Shown here piece by piece: positions 1 to 12,253 of a stretch of 64,000 nt of DNA; within the stretch, counting starts at the first letter, position 1, and every line of letters begins with the position of its first letter. The notes under the pieces are model-generated. The model worked only from the letters and a program-made list of their open reading frames with translations. It was not told the origin of the DNA and searched no databases. This DNA comes from Amylostereum areolatum (Eukaryota; Basidiomycota; Agaricomycetes; Russulales; Stereaceae), in contig SAXG01000001.1 in the NCBI GenBank assembly GCA_012932865.1, positions 547,693-611,692 on the forward strand, in the 5' to 3' direction. The position numbers were made by a program, and so were the translations under genes.

Positions 1-2415
1 CGTGTACGCGCCGATGTACCTATGATACGTCGTTAAGCATTGGTTCAATTATCTGGGATACGTGGGTCGACATACGTGTTGATGTACGCCTGGGTTGGGA
101 AGTCCTCGGGGTCACACCCGACGTTGATTGAATCCGGGTCTTGGTAGACACGGACGTAGTCTACACGCATCTTTGCCGGGAAGGTGAGGTGCTCGAAGTC
201 GATCGCCACGAAACTCTCCGACATGCCCAGGTTGGCAATGATGTACTGCACTCGAGGCGTTAGCTCATATATCTTTCACAAGGAGAGATGAGCATTACCA
301 TAGGGTTCTTGAGGGACGGGGCGCGCGGATATTTCGGTGAGGGGATCCGCGGCCAACGCCCCCGAGTATAGCGTCCAAGTGATCTCGTCATTGCTTACCC
401 AGGTGATGTACTAGGATGCAACATTAAGTACCCTTCTCATGACGTCGAAGATCAGACCCTACCGAGTCGTCGAATCCTGCATCGACAATATGTCAGCGTG
501 TGAGACAGGTCATGTACCAGAAAACTCACCAGGCTTGTATTCGAATGCAAATTTAGCGAAACATCCCGTTTCCAGTTCGTAACAGGACTGATCTGGATCG
601 AGAGTGAGGAAGGTAAACCAAGAAAGAACTTTTCAGACGTACTGTTGATGGACAAGGCAGAGACGGCTTGTTGGTAGGCGCCACCACGGTATGTATTCAA
701 ACTGGTCGTATCAGCATTCGGAATATCGTAGGTTACTCCCTCCGTCGCTGGCCACGTGTAATTGTAGTTATATGGCTACAAGCCCCGGTCAATTTAGCGT
801 CTGTCCGATGTCCCAGATGTGTTTAAGACGTACAGCGAATTGGCCCGTCTGGGACGAATTTCCCCCCTTATCTGAGGCCTATGATACTCAGGATCAACCA
901 CCGAGTTTTAACGATGAGCGGGAATAAATAACGTACCACCGCCTCGAACATGTCGATCTCCGGTGACGCGCGGCCAACATAGGTGCCATCAGAATGTACG
1001 GGCCCTGGGTGTGATTCGCCTTTGCACGTGCATCGCGACAGACGTTGACCAGGCAAGAAAGACAGTTTACTGTCGTGGTACTGGTCACCAGCTTCCGGGT
1101 CGAGTGTAGCGGCAGGAAGCCCGTTGAGCGTTTGATTGGGGAGTGCCCCGAAGTCACATGCGTCGTAAGAATATGGCCACTACAGCAACCGATCAGTATC
1201 CGCCAAGCATGCGAAGGGAAACGTCTTACCAATCCTTCAGTGGTCGCACCGTAGCCGACACGACCGAGGTTCCCCATCGTCCATACCGCGGGCCAAAAGC
1301 CTGGTGGACATTATGTTAAGAGTTAAAAGTGGATCACCATAAGGGGGTACTCACCCAAGATGTTGGGTGAGCCAGGTAGGGTGACCGCTGCCTCAATGAG
1401 CCCTCCGGTGAAGCAAAACTTGTTCCAAGTTGTCACCATGCCGCCTTGATAGTCGAGGTTGTGGGTGCTCTTCTTAGAGAGCGTGAGCTCCAGCGCACCA
1501 TTGGCCGTGGAGACGGCCGCGGGGTCATACCATTCGACGTCAACGGTCTGCCAATAGTTCAAGTTGAGCGCCTCCCAGTACGGATCGTCTCCGGGATAAA
1601 ACGAGCGCCCCTCGACGTTGAACTCGTCTGACCAAACAAGCTGCATCGACTTGGAAGGATCCTTGTAGGACGCGCGAGTATATGCGGACTTGGGCGTGTC
1701 AACGTCGATTAGACCAGCGTGACCCAGGAGGTCGGGCACCTGCCCCGAGGCGTTCGTGCCGCCGATGTTGAATGCGCCATTGGTGGACAGGGGGTTCCGC
1801 TTGAAATATGAGATGATGGGATATCCCGCGCTGGATGCTGCCGTCAATTGATGGATCTAATACACAAAGGAGGCGGAGTACGCACAACAGGGTCAGGATG
1901 CCGAGAACCAGGAAGGCGAGACAGCCAAGGTTGGCGAGACCACGCATGGTGAAGATATTGCCCTGCATATCGCTGCGTTTGTCTCTGCGAGGGTCAGGAT
2001 TGTGGAGGGCATCATCGGGTTCTGGAACGTTGGGTCCGGACCATGCTGAAGGATCTGCGGGGAGAGAGAACTGGGAGAATGTCTGTGAGCGGCGTTGGCG
2101 TCGATAAGGGGTTTAAAAACACGCAGACCTTGGCGGAAATCGCGCTTTGCCTCAATGTGCCGCCGCCCTGGGAACGGCGAGTCAGTCGACCGTGAAAAAA
2201 CGTCGCGAAAAGATGCAATTGAGACGAACCATTTTGTTGATACCGCTAACGCTAGGACTGAAGCTGGCGGTAGAAGGTGTCCTCGACGGGCGGAGAAGGG
2301 CGGCATGAACTTCCTCCTGACCGGGGGTGCCAGGGGAACCAGGAGTGAGGAGGCTTGGGTTGGAGTGGAGAGGAGAATATACATTATTGGGTCCTGGGGG
2401 ACCACGAGCGGACAT
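1..2415 (-). CDS. KRE6/SKN1-like GH16 beta-glucan synthesis protein, 3' end cut by window edge
   Basis: Type II membrane protein of the KRE6/SKN1 family, needed for beta-1,6-glucan in the fungal cell wall. I chose the ATG at 2415 because it opens a Ser/Pro-rich cytosolic exon (2415-2230) ending at a GT donor. A 13-codon exon follows, then the PDDALHNPDP stretch and one membrane segment (near 1905-1960). The GH16-like domain carries the E-I-D-M-F-E catalytic motif (near 940-955), expected to supply nucleophile and acid/base. The C-terminal DYVRVYQ and GCDPEDFP stretches lie at 60-240. A GT-AG intron then leads into a final exon that starts at 19 and leaves the window. Exon layout matches the intact paralogue at 28509-30983. 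No frame break was seen. Family assignment is firm; its individual role among paralogues is inferred. Confidence 0.9.
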
Positions 2416-2754
2416 TGTGTCGCCGCGAATGAAGGGGAGGTGGAAAGAAGGGGGGGGGAAGGAGAGGAGGAAAAGACAAGACAGAAGGCAAGACGAAGGA
2501 GCGTTGACGCCCAGGCGCCGAGACGGCTGTTTTGGGAGAGCGCGATCTCGGACGGGACAGGACTGGGATTAGATCTTTCCAGAATCCACCGACTGCGCCA
2601 TATCAATACCGCCCGCAGTCCCTGAGTACGAGTCCCGGCTGCGCCTTCGACGATCCCACCCACAGGCATAATTGGAACAAGTTATTATACGTCGAGTTGT
2701 GTTATAGTCTAGTCCCTGTCGCGTGAATACCAGCCGAAACAACAAAAATGCCTA
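2416..2754. promoter_or_regulatory. Intergenic: promoter of the GH16 gene and 3' flank of the LETM1 gene
   Basis: Both neighbours are on the minus strand, so this stretch should hold the GH16 promoter. The minus strand has a strong CT-rich tract (complement of 2431-2475, including a long G run on the plus strand) just upstream of the ATG at 2415, as is common in basidiomycete promoters. No ORF here looks coding. Confidence 0.45.
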
Positions 2755-4147
2755 TTACTGGAACTGCCCCAACCCACTCCGTGCGACCAGGGATATCCGT
2801 CGACTGACGGCATCACCGTCCGCGCTCTTGTCCACGTTTGAAAGCCACCAGCGCAACCGAGCTTTCAGCGTGCTCGAGCTCAGTTCCGTCGTCATTCTAC
2901 ACCCAACTCATCAGCGGCTACCAGCGAGTAAAACAAAATAAACGCCCACATTCCCCGCTCTTCGAGCGCCTCGATGAGTTCTGGCTGCGTCAACCGTTCG
3001 CCCATACCTTCCGACGTCAAAAGAGCATCGTCCGCGGCAATACCTTGGAGGTGCCGCTCCACTCGCCGAATGCGCAGATGCGGCGGTCCCCAGGTCGACA
3101 AAGAGAGCGCGCTGTAGTGTCACCAGTCAGCGCTTGCGCTTAGCCATCGCATTCTCGCAAATCAGTCGTGGACGCTTACCCGCATATAGCCATCATGTGT
3201 GTCCGTGACGGCAAGGCGGCAACGTTTAGGTTCACTCCAGCCTTCTGGATCGCGCTGAGTTCTTCGCGCGAGCTTTGAATGAATGCTTCCTGTTTGTCGC
3301 GGCGCTTTTGTTCAATGCGTTCGCGCTGCGACGGCAAGACACATGTGGATGGAAGCATCCCGGGGGCGTAAAGCACAATGAGGGGGATGACCTCTTCGAG
3401 CACCAGGAGGATGGTGAGGAAGGGAACAAGCCTAAAATATGTGTGAGTCAGGATACCTTAGAGCACGTAGAGAACACACACTTCACGAGATCCTGCTGAT
3501 ATGTCTGGATGAAACGAGACTCCCAGCGCGAAAGTGGTTCCCCGCCAGCCTTGACGCGCTCCCTCATCTCACGCACTTGCACACGGTGCGTGTTGATCAA
3601 CTTGATCCCTCGAAGATAGAATTTCTAGCCCAAGCCCTGCTCGTCAAAACAAGACTCTTTGGGAGAGAAAAAAAATACTCACGAATAGCTCCTTGACCTG
3701 GTGCCACAGCTTTCCTATCCGTCCCGCGTTCGGGGGTGGAGGCGCCAATACACCGTGGGTGCGGGCATGATGCATATCCTGCTTGGTCATTTCGACGATG
3801 CTTGGGGACGACTTCGTCCCGCCACTTGACGCTGTCGTCTCAGAAGCAGACCCAGATGGCGTTCCAGGGACTTTGACCGGCTTCGGTGAAGCGCCTGGGA
3901 TGGACGAAGTCAACGGTGACGGCTTGACGGGGCCTGGCCTTAGCTCGACTTTGGATTTCCGAGAAGACGGTAAAGGCGGCGGTGTTGATGTCAAGGGAGT
4001 GGTGGGGGTCTTATCGGCTCCAGATGGCGGTCCGTCCGACTGAAAACGAGCGAAACGTGGGTAATGGACGGTGGGACGGAATGCGTGGTCATAGCGCGAC
4101 GCGGCGAGGTGCAATCCTCTGTGCACGCAGACTCTATTAATGAGCAC
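2755..4147 (-). CDS. LETM1-domain mitochondrial inner-membrane protein (Mdm38/LETM1 family)
   Basis: Mitochondrial inner-membrane protein of the LETM1/Mdm38 family, linked to K+/H+ exchange and to mitochondrial ribosome binding. Exon 1 (4147-3683) gives a basic, Arg/His-rich presequence, a Pro/Ser-rich linker and the start of the LETM1 domain (IGKLWHQVKELF). Later exons supply KFYLRGIKLINTHR, then SRWESRFIQTYQQ, then a hydrophobic membrane segment (EEVIPLIVLYAPGMLPSTC). The ribosome-binding-like part contains LTQPELIEALEERG and LKARLRWWLSNVDK. The last intron (GT near 2938, acceptor near 2891) moves the frame past an apparent stop; the true stop is TAA at 2757-2755. All exons join in frame. 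It is divergent from the gene at 4589, sharing the region between. Confidence 0.88.
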
Positions 4148-4588
4148 ATGGCGCGGTTGTGAGGACAGAGTTCTGGCGGTTATTCGAAGACAACAGGTTC
4201 AGCAAGTCTGTTGGACAGAGAATAGACGGACAGCGCACCTCTCCACTACGCCATGCCTGCCCAGTGTGCGAATCATGCAAAGCTGTAGCTCTCCTTTCTT
4301 ACGTCCAGAGCGGCCTCGAGAAAAACAACGGGGAGCGTAATGGTGGAGAAGGTGAGCGTAAGGGAGAAAAAGAAGAGTTGCCGAGTCCGCGCATGCCTCC
4401 GGCGGCGCCAAACTTACACACGCCGCCGACGCGGTTGCCGCATCAACATGCTCCTTGCACCCGACCATCATCGTCATTGGTCGGCATCGCGGTCTTGCGG
4501 ATTCTAAAGGATCCCATTGTCAAAACGGGACTGCCCTTCTTCGAGCTATACAAGTGCCTTCCGGTTTCTATTCGTCCCGACATCTGAC
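4148..4588. promoter_or_regulatory. Shared divergent promoter region
   Basis: This 441-base gap lies between the minus-strand LETM1 gene and the plus-strand gene at 4589 and should carry both promoters. No conserved element was recognised. Short open frames on both strands lack family motifs. Confidence 0.4.
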
Positions 4589-5222
4589 ATGGCATCATCG
4601 AGCTCCGATTCACCAGTCTTTTCATCTGAACTCGATTCTCACCAACAGCAAACGCTGTCTTGCTTTTATCCGTCATCGTCAGCCATACCCCAGATATCCT
4701 CCTCGGCTTCCGCACCTCCGGAAGTTCAGTCCTTTATACGAGATCTTTCCTCCGCCGCCAACAAGGTCGCAAACGCAAATGCGTGCGGCAGCCTCCTCGC
4801 TGGACAAGGCAGTGAGAGTGACGACTTTGGTGATATAGGTGTTTGGTTTGGGGAAGGCGAGCTCGGCCGTGGACATGAAGAAGATGCCTTGAAAGCTCTC
4901 GGCTTGCAGAGCTGGGCCGTATCTGGCAAGGTGCGCGCAATCTAATCCAGGATGCCTGAGTTGTCTTTTCATTCGTCATCGCCGCCAGATCGGTGTGGAC
5001 GAACTGCAGAGGGAGACGTGTCTGCCGCCCACATTCAAACCCTCCTCATCCACGGCGGAGGTGCAGACTTTGACAGAATTGCTTTCAAGACTACAAAACA
5101 AGGTGTACTTCTACGTGGAAAGAGGATCCGGTGAAGTAGCCCATTTTCTGTTGGGCAAGCTGTCCGTCGGGACTGTGTCTGGCTGGGCAGGATTGGCCGG
5201 CATCGGAATTACTTCTGATTAA
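4589..5222 (+). CDS. Hypothetical protein, 191 residues, two exons
   Basis: I do not recognise this protein. Exon 1 (4589-4930) and exon 2 (4989-5222) join in phase 0 across a 58-base GT-AG intron. The start is the ATG of MASSSSD; an in-frame ATG at 4517 would add 24 residues. The N-terminus is Ser-rich and probably disordered. An acidic segment (SESDDFGD) follows, then a helical region around LTELLSRLQNKVYFYVERG and a hydrophobic Gly-rich end (SGWAGLAGIG). No signal peptide or membrane span is evident. Clean splicing and non-random composition support a real gene. It is divergent from the LETM1 gene and convergent with the F-box gene at 5320. Confidence 0.65.
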
Positions 5223-5319
5223 AGGCGAACGCGGTTTGCATATTTTTGTATGAGAACTCGGTATAGGAAGAGTGAATACGACCATGTGTACATGAAAAGA
5301 GTCGCGGGACCTCTCTTGT

Positions 5320-6596
5320 CTACCGGGAGAACCAAGTTGACTTCCGTGACACCGTGGGTGCGGATACAGGTTCGCTTGGAGGGACGAACTTGTTCCCCCG
5401 CATGTCCTCCACCTCAACTCCCAAAGACAGCAATTTCCGATGACACGTCGCGAACGCATCGGATGCCGCCGCCGTACCGATCTCGTTCATAATCCTGAAA
5501 ACCTTCAACGACTGCGGATACATTGCCTCCGCCAACACGCCGAACAACTCCGGAAAGACCTTGTCGAGCAATAATCCCGACGTGGTGCAACAGATGCCCA
5601 GGTGCGAGACCGAGGGCAGGCCCCCCTCCCAGAAAAGAGACCGGTCGCGTGCGTTGGTGATCGGCATGAATATGACGAGGTGGACGAGGTTGGTGCATAC
5701 TTTGAGACCTTCGAAGGCGAAATATCCACCGCGATGGTAGCCCGACACGTTAACGTACGCCGTCGTCAACGTCGCACTATGGACCTGTAAAAAAGACCGC
5801 AGGCATGACGCGTCCAGCTGCCGAGAATAGAGGAGGAAGACCTGGGTGAGGGATGGAAATAGATGTGATTCTGCTGGGCTGTGGTTGTCGCAATTCTCCG
5901 CGATGGAAAGAAACCTAAGTTCCGGTAATGAGGGGGTGGAAAAGGTGCATGCATCGGTCCTCCGCCAAGGCCCGTAACATAATGTGCGCAGAGGCTGACA
6001 TGCATTGATCATATCGCTATAATCGTCGCGCATGCATGAGATCCCCGGCCATAACGGCCAAGTAAGTTTTTGTAGAGATGTGTTGCATGAATCTCGCAGG
6101 GCATGAAAGAGCTTCGTGGGAGGTCGCATGCATACTCTGAGAGGGGAAAGGTGCAGGATAACTAGATGAGGGGTACTCGCCGATGATGGGAGCGAGTTCC
6201 TCTAGGTCAACTGTGATCTCCGGGTCGCTTGTTAGCAAATCCAAACGGCGGGTCCAATGGCCGAGGGCAGGCGTATCCTGCGACAGCCTCGCTTCCGTAG
6301 GATTTGGACAAGGTGCGCGAAAGTTTTGGCACCTGCACCCATTGAACAATCACGATTGTCCGATAGAGAAGGGGCGTAGCTAGACGGCACCAAGCTCTAC
6401 AGACAAGCGTCAACCCTCGGCGTGTTGATACTGCTTTGATAAGAGGAGGCGTGCTCTTCTTGGGGTCCATGAGACGGAGGACAGAGGTGCTTATGGGATC
6501 AACGAACGGATCTTGGAAGTCGCTGTCTAGTTCTTCGGGAACATGGCTGGCGATCTCGAAGATATACAGCCACAGTTCCGGGGGCAGGTAATACAT
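5320..6596 (-). CDS. F-box-like protein
   Basis: Probable F-box protein, a substrate-recognition subunit of SCF ubiquitin ligases. The start MYYLPPELWLYIFE is a typical agaricomycete F-box opening (PPELW.xIF), followed by LVCRAWCRLATPLLYR. Three exons are needed. The first ends at a GT after IVIVQWVQ (near 6339). The second encodes DTPALGHWTRRLDLL to APIIG. The third begins just before MRPPTKLFHALRD and carries Leu-rich repeats-like sequence to the stop at 5320. Both introns are GT-AG and restore frame. Substrate unknown. One of three F-box genes in the window. Confidence 0.75.
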
Positions 6597-6831
6597 GGGT
6601 CAACGGTGTCTTGGCTCTTGGATAGAATCCACTGACATATGTGATCAGAGACATCCGATGATAGCAATCTAAAGTCGAGTGGCCTACCTATGAGTTCGAG
6701 TGCCTATGAGTTCGAGTGGAGGGAAATACTTCACTTCGCAATTTACGGAGTTAGCCTGGAAATTACGTCATGGACGGCGACGCCGGTGCTTTGCGGACGC
6801 TCGGCTCCGTCACTTGTGTACCGCGCTGAGC

Positions 6832-8595
6832 ATGGTGTCTTCATCGCCATCTTACGAACTCGTTGCATCTTCAGACGACCTTTCGCCTGCACCTCCACCC
6901 CGTCCGCACCCTTACAAGAAGTCTTCTGTCCCGAAGGTCTTAGCTCTCCTCGTCGCTTTCTGTCTTGTCGCTCTTGCGTCCTATCGAATCGGCCAGTCGT
7001 CCGTTCTCAATCACCCGTCATCGGCTCAGGCAGAGGAGAAGATAGAAGACGTGCACAATCCCCCAGACGTTGTTAACGAAGATATAACTAGGCCTGCAAC
7101 TAACAGCACAGAGATTGACATGTCCGGCGGAAAGCATAGTGTCGGATAGTGCGTCCTCTTTCCCAGATTCTTGCTTCATTTTTCACCATGTTTACACTAG
7201 TTTTGTAAACTGGTGTGTACATATTCCACGGACATCTCAATGATGTCTCCAATATACTTTTAGGGGAATCTATGGACGGAAATATCCCCCATCATCCATC
7301 CCCGTCCAAGATCTAACGTATGTATCATTGTGACCTCTGCATTTCTGACGCTCTCCTCATATCTCCATCGCCAGTCACATTCTATATGCTTTTGCCAACG
7401 TTCGTGCTGAAACAGGAGAAGTGTTTTTGTCCGATCTTTGGGCGGATCAGGACATTCACTACCCCGGCGACTCCTGGAATGACGGCGGGACTAACCTCTA
7501 CGGTAACTTCAAGGCTATCTACAACCTGAAGAAGCAAAACCGCCACTTGAAACTCCTTCTATCCATTGGCGGTTGGACATACTCTCCTTCATTCCATCCA
7601 GTTGTTGTTTCACCCTCGCACCGCGCGGAATTCGTCAGATCGTCCGTGAAACTCGTGGAGGATTACGGGTTAGACGGGCTCGATGTGGACTATGAGTATC
7701 CTCAGAATGATGCACAGGCTAGGGGATATGTCGAGCTCCTCCGCGAACTGAGGTACGCGCTGGATGAACATGCACGGAGGAAGAATGCCAACTACAGATT
7801 TTTGTTGACGGTGAGCTTATGCCTTGATCCATTTCGTTCCAGACAATCCTGATTCTGTGTTAGATCGCCGCTCCGTGTGGGCCAGACAATTATCAAAAGC
7901 TACATGTGCGCGAGATGGACCAGTCCCTTCGACTTCTGGAATATGATGGCGTACGATTTTTGTGAGTGGTTCCAGGACTTTTGCATTTTTTTTTCAGCTG
8001 GTTCCCTGATATAACTCTAGCCGGCTCCTGGGACAAGATTGCCCATCACCAGGCCAACGTTTATGGCGGACCCATCAGTGCATCCCAGGCCATCGGATGG
8101 TACATTTCCCAAGGTCTACCCCGCCATAAAGTCATCATGGGTATCCCGCTCTACGGCCGCTCGTTCCTCAACACTGAGGGCCCCGGATCTCCTTTCAACG
8201 GCCTCGGCCCCGGTAGCTGGGAAACAGGCGTGTACGACTATCGCGCCCTCCCGCTTCCTGGCTCCTACGTCCTTCGCGACGACAAGGCTCTAGCCAGCTG
8301 GACGTACGACTATCAGAAGAAAGAGCTCGTCAGCTTTGACGACGAGCAGGTCGGTTGGTGGAAGGGCGACTGGATCCGCCGAGAAGGCCTTGGTGGGAGT
8401 ATGTTCTGGGAACTTAGTGGGGACAAAGGCGGCACGCGCGAGGGTATGGAAGGGGGCCTTGGGAAGGAGCCTCAACCCGGCAGGAGCCTAGTCCAGGTCG
8501 TGAAGGAGGCGATGGGTGGGCTGGACACAACAAAGCAGAACTGGCTGCAGTATGAGGGCAGCAAGTTTGAGAACTTGAGGAATGGTATGCCATAA
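6832..8595 (+). CDS. GH18 chitinase, N-terminally membrane-anchored, one apparent frame break
   Basis: Class V-type chitinase hydrolysing chitin at the cell surface or in the secretory path. The ATG at 6832 precedes a short cytosolic tail and one hydrophobic segment (VLALLVAFCLVALAS), so it is probably a signal anchor. Small exons give GYFVNWGIYGRKYPP and HILYAFANV. The GH18 signature DGLDVDYEYP (near 7668-7697) holds the catalytic Glu. Later parts are IAAPCGPDNYQKL, DFWNMMAYDF, GSWDKIAHHQANVYGG, IMGIPLYGRSF and GSMFWELSGD. Between MDQSL and DFWNMM (about 7921-7940) the frame shifts by one base with no room for an intron: either a sequence error or a disabling mutation. Otherwise complete to TAA at 8595. 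Confidence 0.88.
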
Positions 8596-10006
8596 AGATG
8601 GTAATACTACGTATGCGGAGCTGGACACAATTGTACATCTACCTTTACTTTACATCAAACACGGACAAATACTGTTTCCATCCATGAGTCATGAAGAGGG
8701 TATTCCTGGTTTAACTTTAGATGTTTGACGACTGGCGCAGAGGCACACGACGGTGAAGGCAGCGGAGCGCTAGGCTACATCAATTTCAAGGGGTTTGGCT
8801 GGACGGGAAAATAGCCTTTTTTGGATGTCCCTTCATGTCATACCTATCGCATCATCACATTGACGGCTCGCGCACGTCGACGGTCGTTGCACTGTGACTT
8901 TGCTCTCGAATTGCCGATGTCGAGTGCAATATACACTGACACGGCTTTATCATTGAGTGCTTTTGCTCAGAAGGTCAGTTGTCATGCTCAGTGGTGCAAG
9001 GCGGCCGCTGGTGCTCATTTATAAGTACAGTGCGTGCATTATGCGTTGTGCAAGAGCTCGTGGTTGCATTTCTGACAGCCTTGGATGCTGAATTTCTGTG
9101 CAGGATGTATGCCTCATTTGCGGATCGTATATCATGCAACATGATGGGTGACAGTGCGACCTGCGACAGCGAATGGCAGCGACACGAAAAGTCGAAAACA
9201 CCGGTGATGCTCATGAAGCGGTACGAGGTCGGTGGTTACGGCCTACACCAGTTTTCATGTTGACGACATCCACTATCTGACAGCTGTCCGTCTATGACCT
9301 TCCACAAACAATGCTTAGCTGGCCTACCATGGCTACAACTTATGGTGGTGCGGCCTCGGTATTGAAGTAGAACATATGCCGTCTTTCTGTTCTTACCGTG
9401 CAGCACAAACCTTGTTCACAACATATTTACATACCCGTTTATCTCGCGGTCGATGTACTTATCGAAGTCCAGCCCGGTAGCTCATGCCAGCAGTGTAAGT
9501 ACTAGTAGTTTAAATAATCAGCTTGTAGCTCGTGTCCAGCCTGCTACCCCACTGCCGCAAGAGCACTGTTAGCATTCCCTTTATATGCATATCTGATGCG
9601 ATGCACAGGTGCTGCTCACAGAATTTATTTAAACTATCCACCACTGTCTCCGTTTCAGAGCTCAGCCAGAGGAGGTCATCCGCATGACGAGCAAACCATG
9701 ACATAAATGAATTTGATTGGCTCTCCAGCGCTCGAGAGAGCCTTTCGCGCCGTCCTAAAATGGCTATTTTTCCGTCCCGCGAGATCCCTTGAAATTGATG
9801 CAGACCTTATACTCAGAACGACTGTCTTCTGAGTAAGGTCAGCCACGGAGACTAGCGGAGCGCGTGAATTCTCGACGCGACTTCACCGCTGCCTCTTCTC
9901 TGCCCTGTACATAAGGACACCAGAAAACTCCTACTCTCTTCCGTCTTTCACAACACGACGTCACAAACTCCAGGAGAAACCCCACTCCTCCCCTCCCCCT
10001 TCCGCG
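8596..10006. other. Intergenic, no gene recognised
   Basis: About 1.4 kb between the chitinase and the CCCH gene. Open frames here are short and motif-free. A CT-rich tract (about 9975-10003) immediately precedes the ATG at 10007 and is the likely core promoter region of that gene. Confidence 0.5.
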
Positions 10007-12253
10007 ATGCCTATTAACAAGAGGTGTAGGGTATGTCTATTTCTTCCCGGGATGCACAGGCGCTGAGCTCAAGATGGATATTTCAGTACTACTCTGATGA
10101 TGGTAGCCCGGTAAAAGGTGGCTGTCGCTATCTTGCCACATGTAACTTCATCCACCCAAGTGAGCCAGGCTGGGAGACCGCTATCAAGAGCGAACCGTTC
10201 AGGAAAGATCACGGCAGCAGGGGCGGATTCGGCGGATCGACTATACCGCGCAAACGCTCGTACGGGTCCACCGCAAGGGAGGACAACGCATGGGATAACA
10301 GCCACACGACCGGGACAGCTGAAGTATCGCCGATGACTGGAGATGGTGGATGGAAGGGAATGGCTCGGGGGCAGAGGCGGCAATGTGTCTTCGAGCAGCT
10401 GGGAACCAGCGACCGGTGCCAGTGATAACCGTCCTACCACTGGTTGGTCGGCATCGGGCGATGCTGGAGGTCAGAGCTCTGGAGGAGGCTGGGGCCAATC
10501 TACTGGTGGAGGTTGGGGCCAATCTACTGGAGGGGGTTGGGGCGACTCCGTCGGTGGTGGTTGGGGCAATGCTGGTGGTGGTGGTGGCGGCGGCGGCGGC
10601 GGTGGCAGCGAATGGGGAAAAGGGTGGGGAACACCAGGAGACACCACCGTCAGCGGAGGAGATGCACCCGAACAGCAGCAAACAGGATGGGGAAATGCTT
10701 CCAACGACACGAGCTCGGGCGGATGGGGAGCTCCGCCGCCACCACCCGCTCCTACCACGCCTTCGCACCCTCCGCCCAGCAACGACATGCCATGGAGTGG
10801 AACCAACAAAGCGCCATCACCTGCACCGTCCATGTCTGCCCCTTCCACCCCTATGCTCACGTCTGCGTTCTCAGACAGGCAAAGCTCCCGACAACCGAGC
10901 GAGACGCCCAGCAGTATGCTGCGCGGCTCTACCCATGATCCCCCCCCTTATTCCTGAAAATATCAAGGGGAGGCACGATTCCTGGCTAAATGTGATCAAG
11001 TACGTTTCCTCTTGTCGCGTTTCGAGAATCCGTGGTTTACTTGTTGCAAAGGAAGTTTGTCCGTGCTGTCAACACTCAACGCAAGATAAACGAGGCGGAG
11101 GACAACTATCCAGCGGATGAAGAATCTACAGAACTCGAAAGAGTACGAGCGTGTTTGCCCTGGTGGACAAGTCAAACTAGACAGCCTGCGAGCTGTACGC
11201 AAAGAAGCCCTTCAGCGCGCCGAGACGGACCTCCACACAGAAGTCATTTCACTTTGTACAGTTCCTGACGCGTCGGCTTTCCTCTCTGGGCTTGATCCCG
11301 AGCCTCACAACAACGAGGCGCGGAGGTACCTCGACGAGGTCAATGCCTGGATATTGAACATGGAGCCGGCGATCAAGCAGCTCGTTACGCAAGAGGAAGC
11401 GGCTTTCGCTCAAAAGTAGGTGACTATTTCTCTACGGGGGCCTCTACTGTGCTTATCTTGTCTGTATACAGGGAAGAAGACGGAGAGCCTCTCATTCTTC
11501 CTCCTGGGACGGAGGATCTGTTCCACCGCATGAAAGCGCTGGAGAACGTGGTGCAAGACATCGGTGAACAAAACTCCCAAGCCACCTCGGACGCTCTCGA
11601 GGCATTATTGCGGACCAAAGTCGAGGAAAAACACGATGACATCGTGTCGCGCATGCGTCAGGCGCAGGGGGCCGCCATGGACGAGCTATTGCAGGAACCC
11701 ATCGGCCAGTTGCAGCAGAAAGAGGAGGCACTGCATCGCAAACTCCTGGGATTGGTTGAACAGGTTTCTGGAATATATCCACGCCTCAAACAAGCGGAGG
11801 ACCGCTCGGCAGTTGCTGCATCGAGTGCAAAACACTATGAGGCCATGGTCCAGGTATGTTCTTCTACGTGAAGCAGCTACGCGCTCTTCATACTCACCAT
11901 GTATGTAGCGCATGTCGGCAATTGAAAGCAAACAGATCGAATGCGATCGACAGCTCGAAGAGCTGAAGGTCACGAAAGCACGGTTCGAGCAGGCTTTCCT
12001 TTCGACACCACCCGCAGCCGAATATCCTAGTCGCGAGGTCATCGTGTCCGCGCTCGCTCCCTCTGTCCGAGATATCGTGCGCAACGAGCTCCAAACTGTG
12101 CTGGAGAAGAATATCGAAGGAACGGAGAAGATGATTGAGTTGGCGGAGGAGACACAGATCGCCAAGATCTGGTATCCCATCCAGGATGTAGCGCTACTGG
12201 GGAAGTGGTTGGAAATGTCTTCCTCCCGGGCTGCGGGAATTCCTTTTTCTTGA
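10007..12253 (+). CDS. CCCH zinc-finger protein with Gly-Trp repeats and C-terminal coiled coil; three apparent frame breaks
   Basis: Putative RNA-associated or nucleocytoplasmic factor; the exact role is unknown. Exon 1 (10007-10030, MPINKRCR) splices to 10087, creating one CCCH finger with spacing C-x13-C-x5-C-x3-H (ending CNFIHP). A Gly/Trp-rich section follows with tandem GGGWGQSTGGGWG-like units (10470-10620), then a Pro/Ser-rich linker. The C-terminal half is helical: IPENIKGRHDSW, KFVRAVNTQRKINEAEDNY, KEYERVCPGGQVKLDSLRA, and long coiled-coil segments to about 12160. Reading it as one protein needs one base removed near 10355-10366, in the eight-C run at about 10940 and near 11110. A Nup42-like nucleoporin is an alternative idea, but FG repeats are not evident. 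Confidence 0.68.

Noticed and set aside
9510..9704. A 64-codon minus-strand ORF (start MSWFARHADDLLWL) with some protein-like character.
   Set aside because: Short, no family match by eye, no exon partners found nearby.
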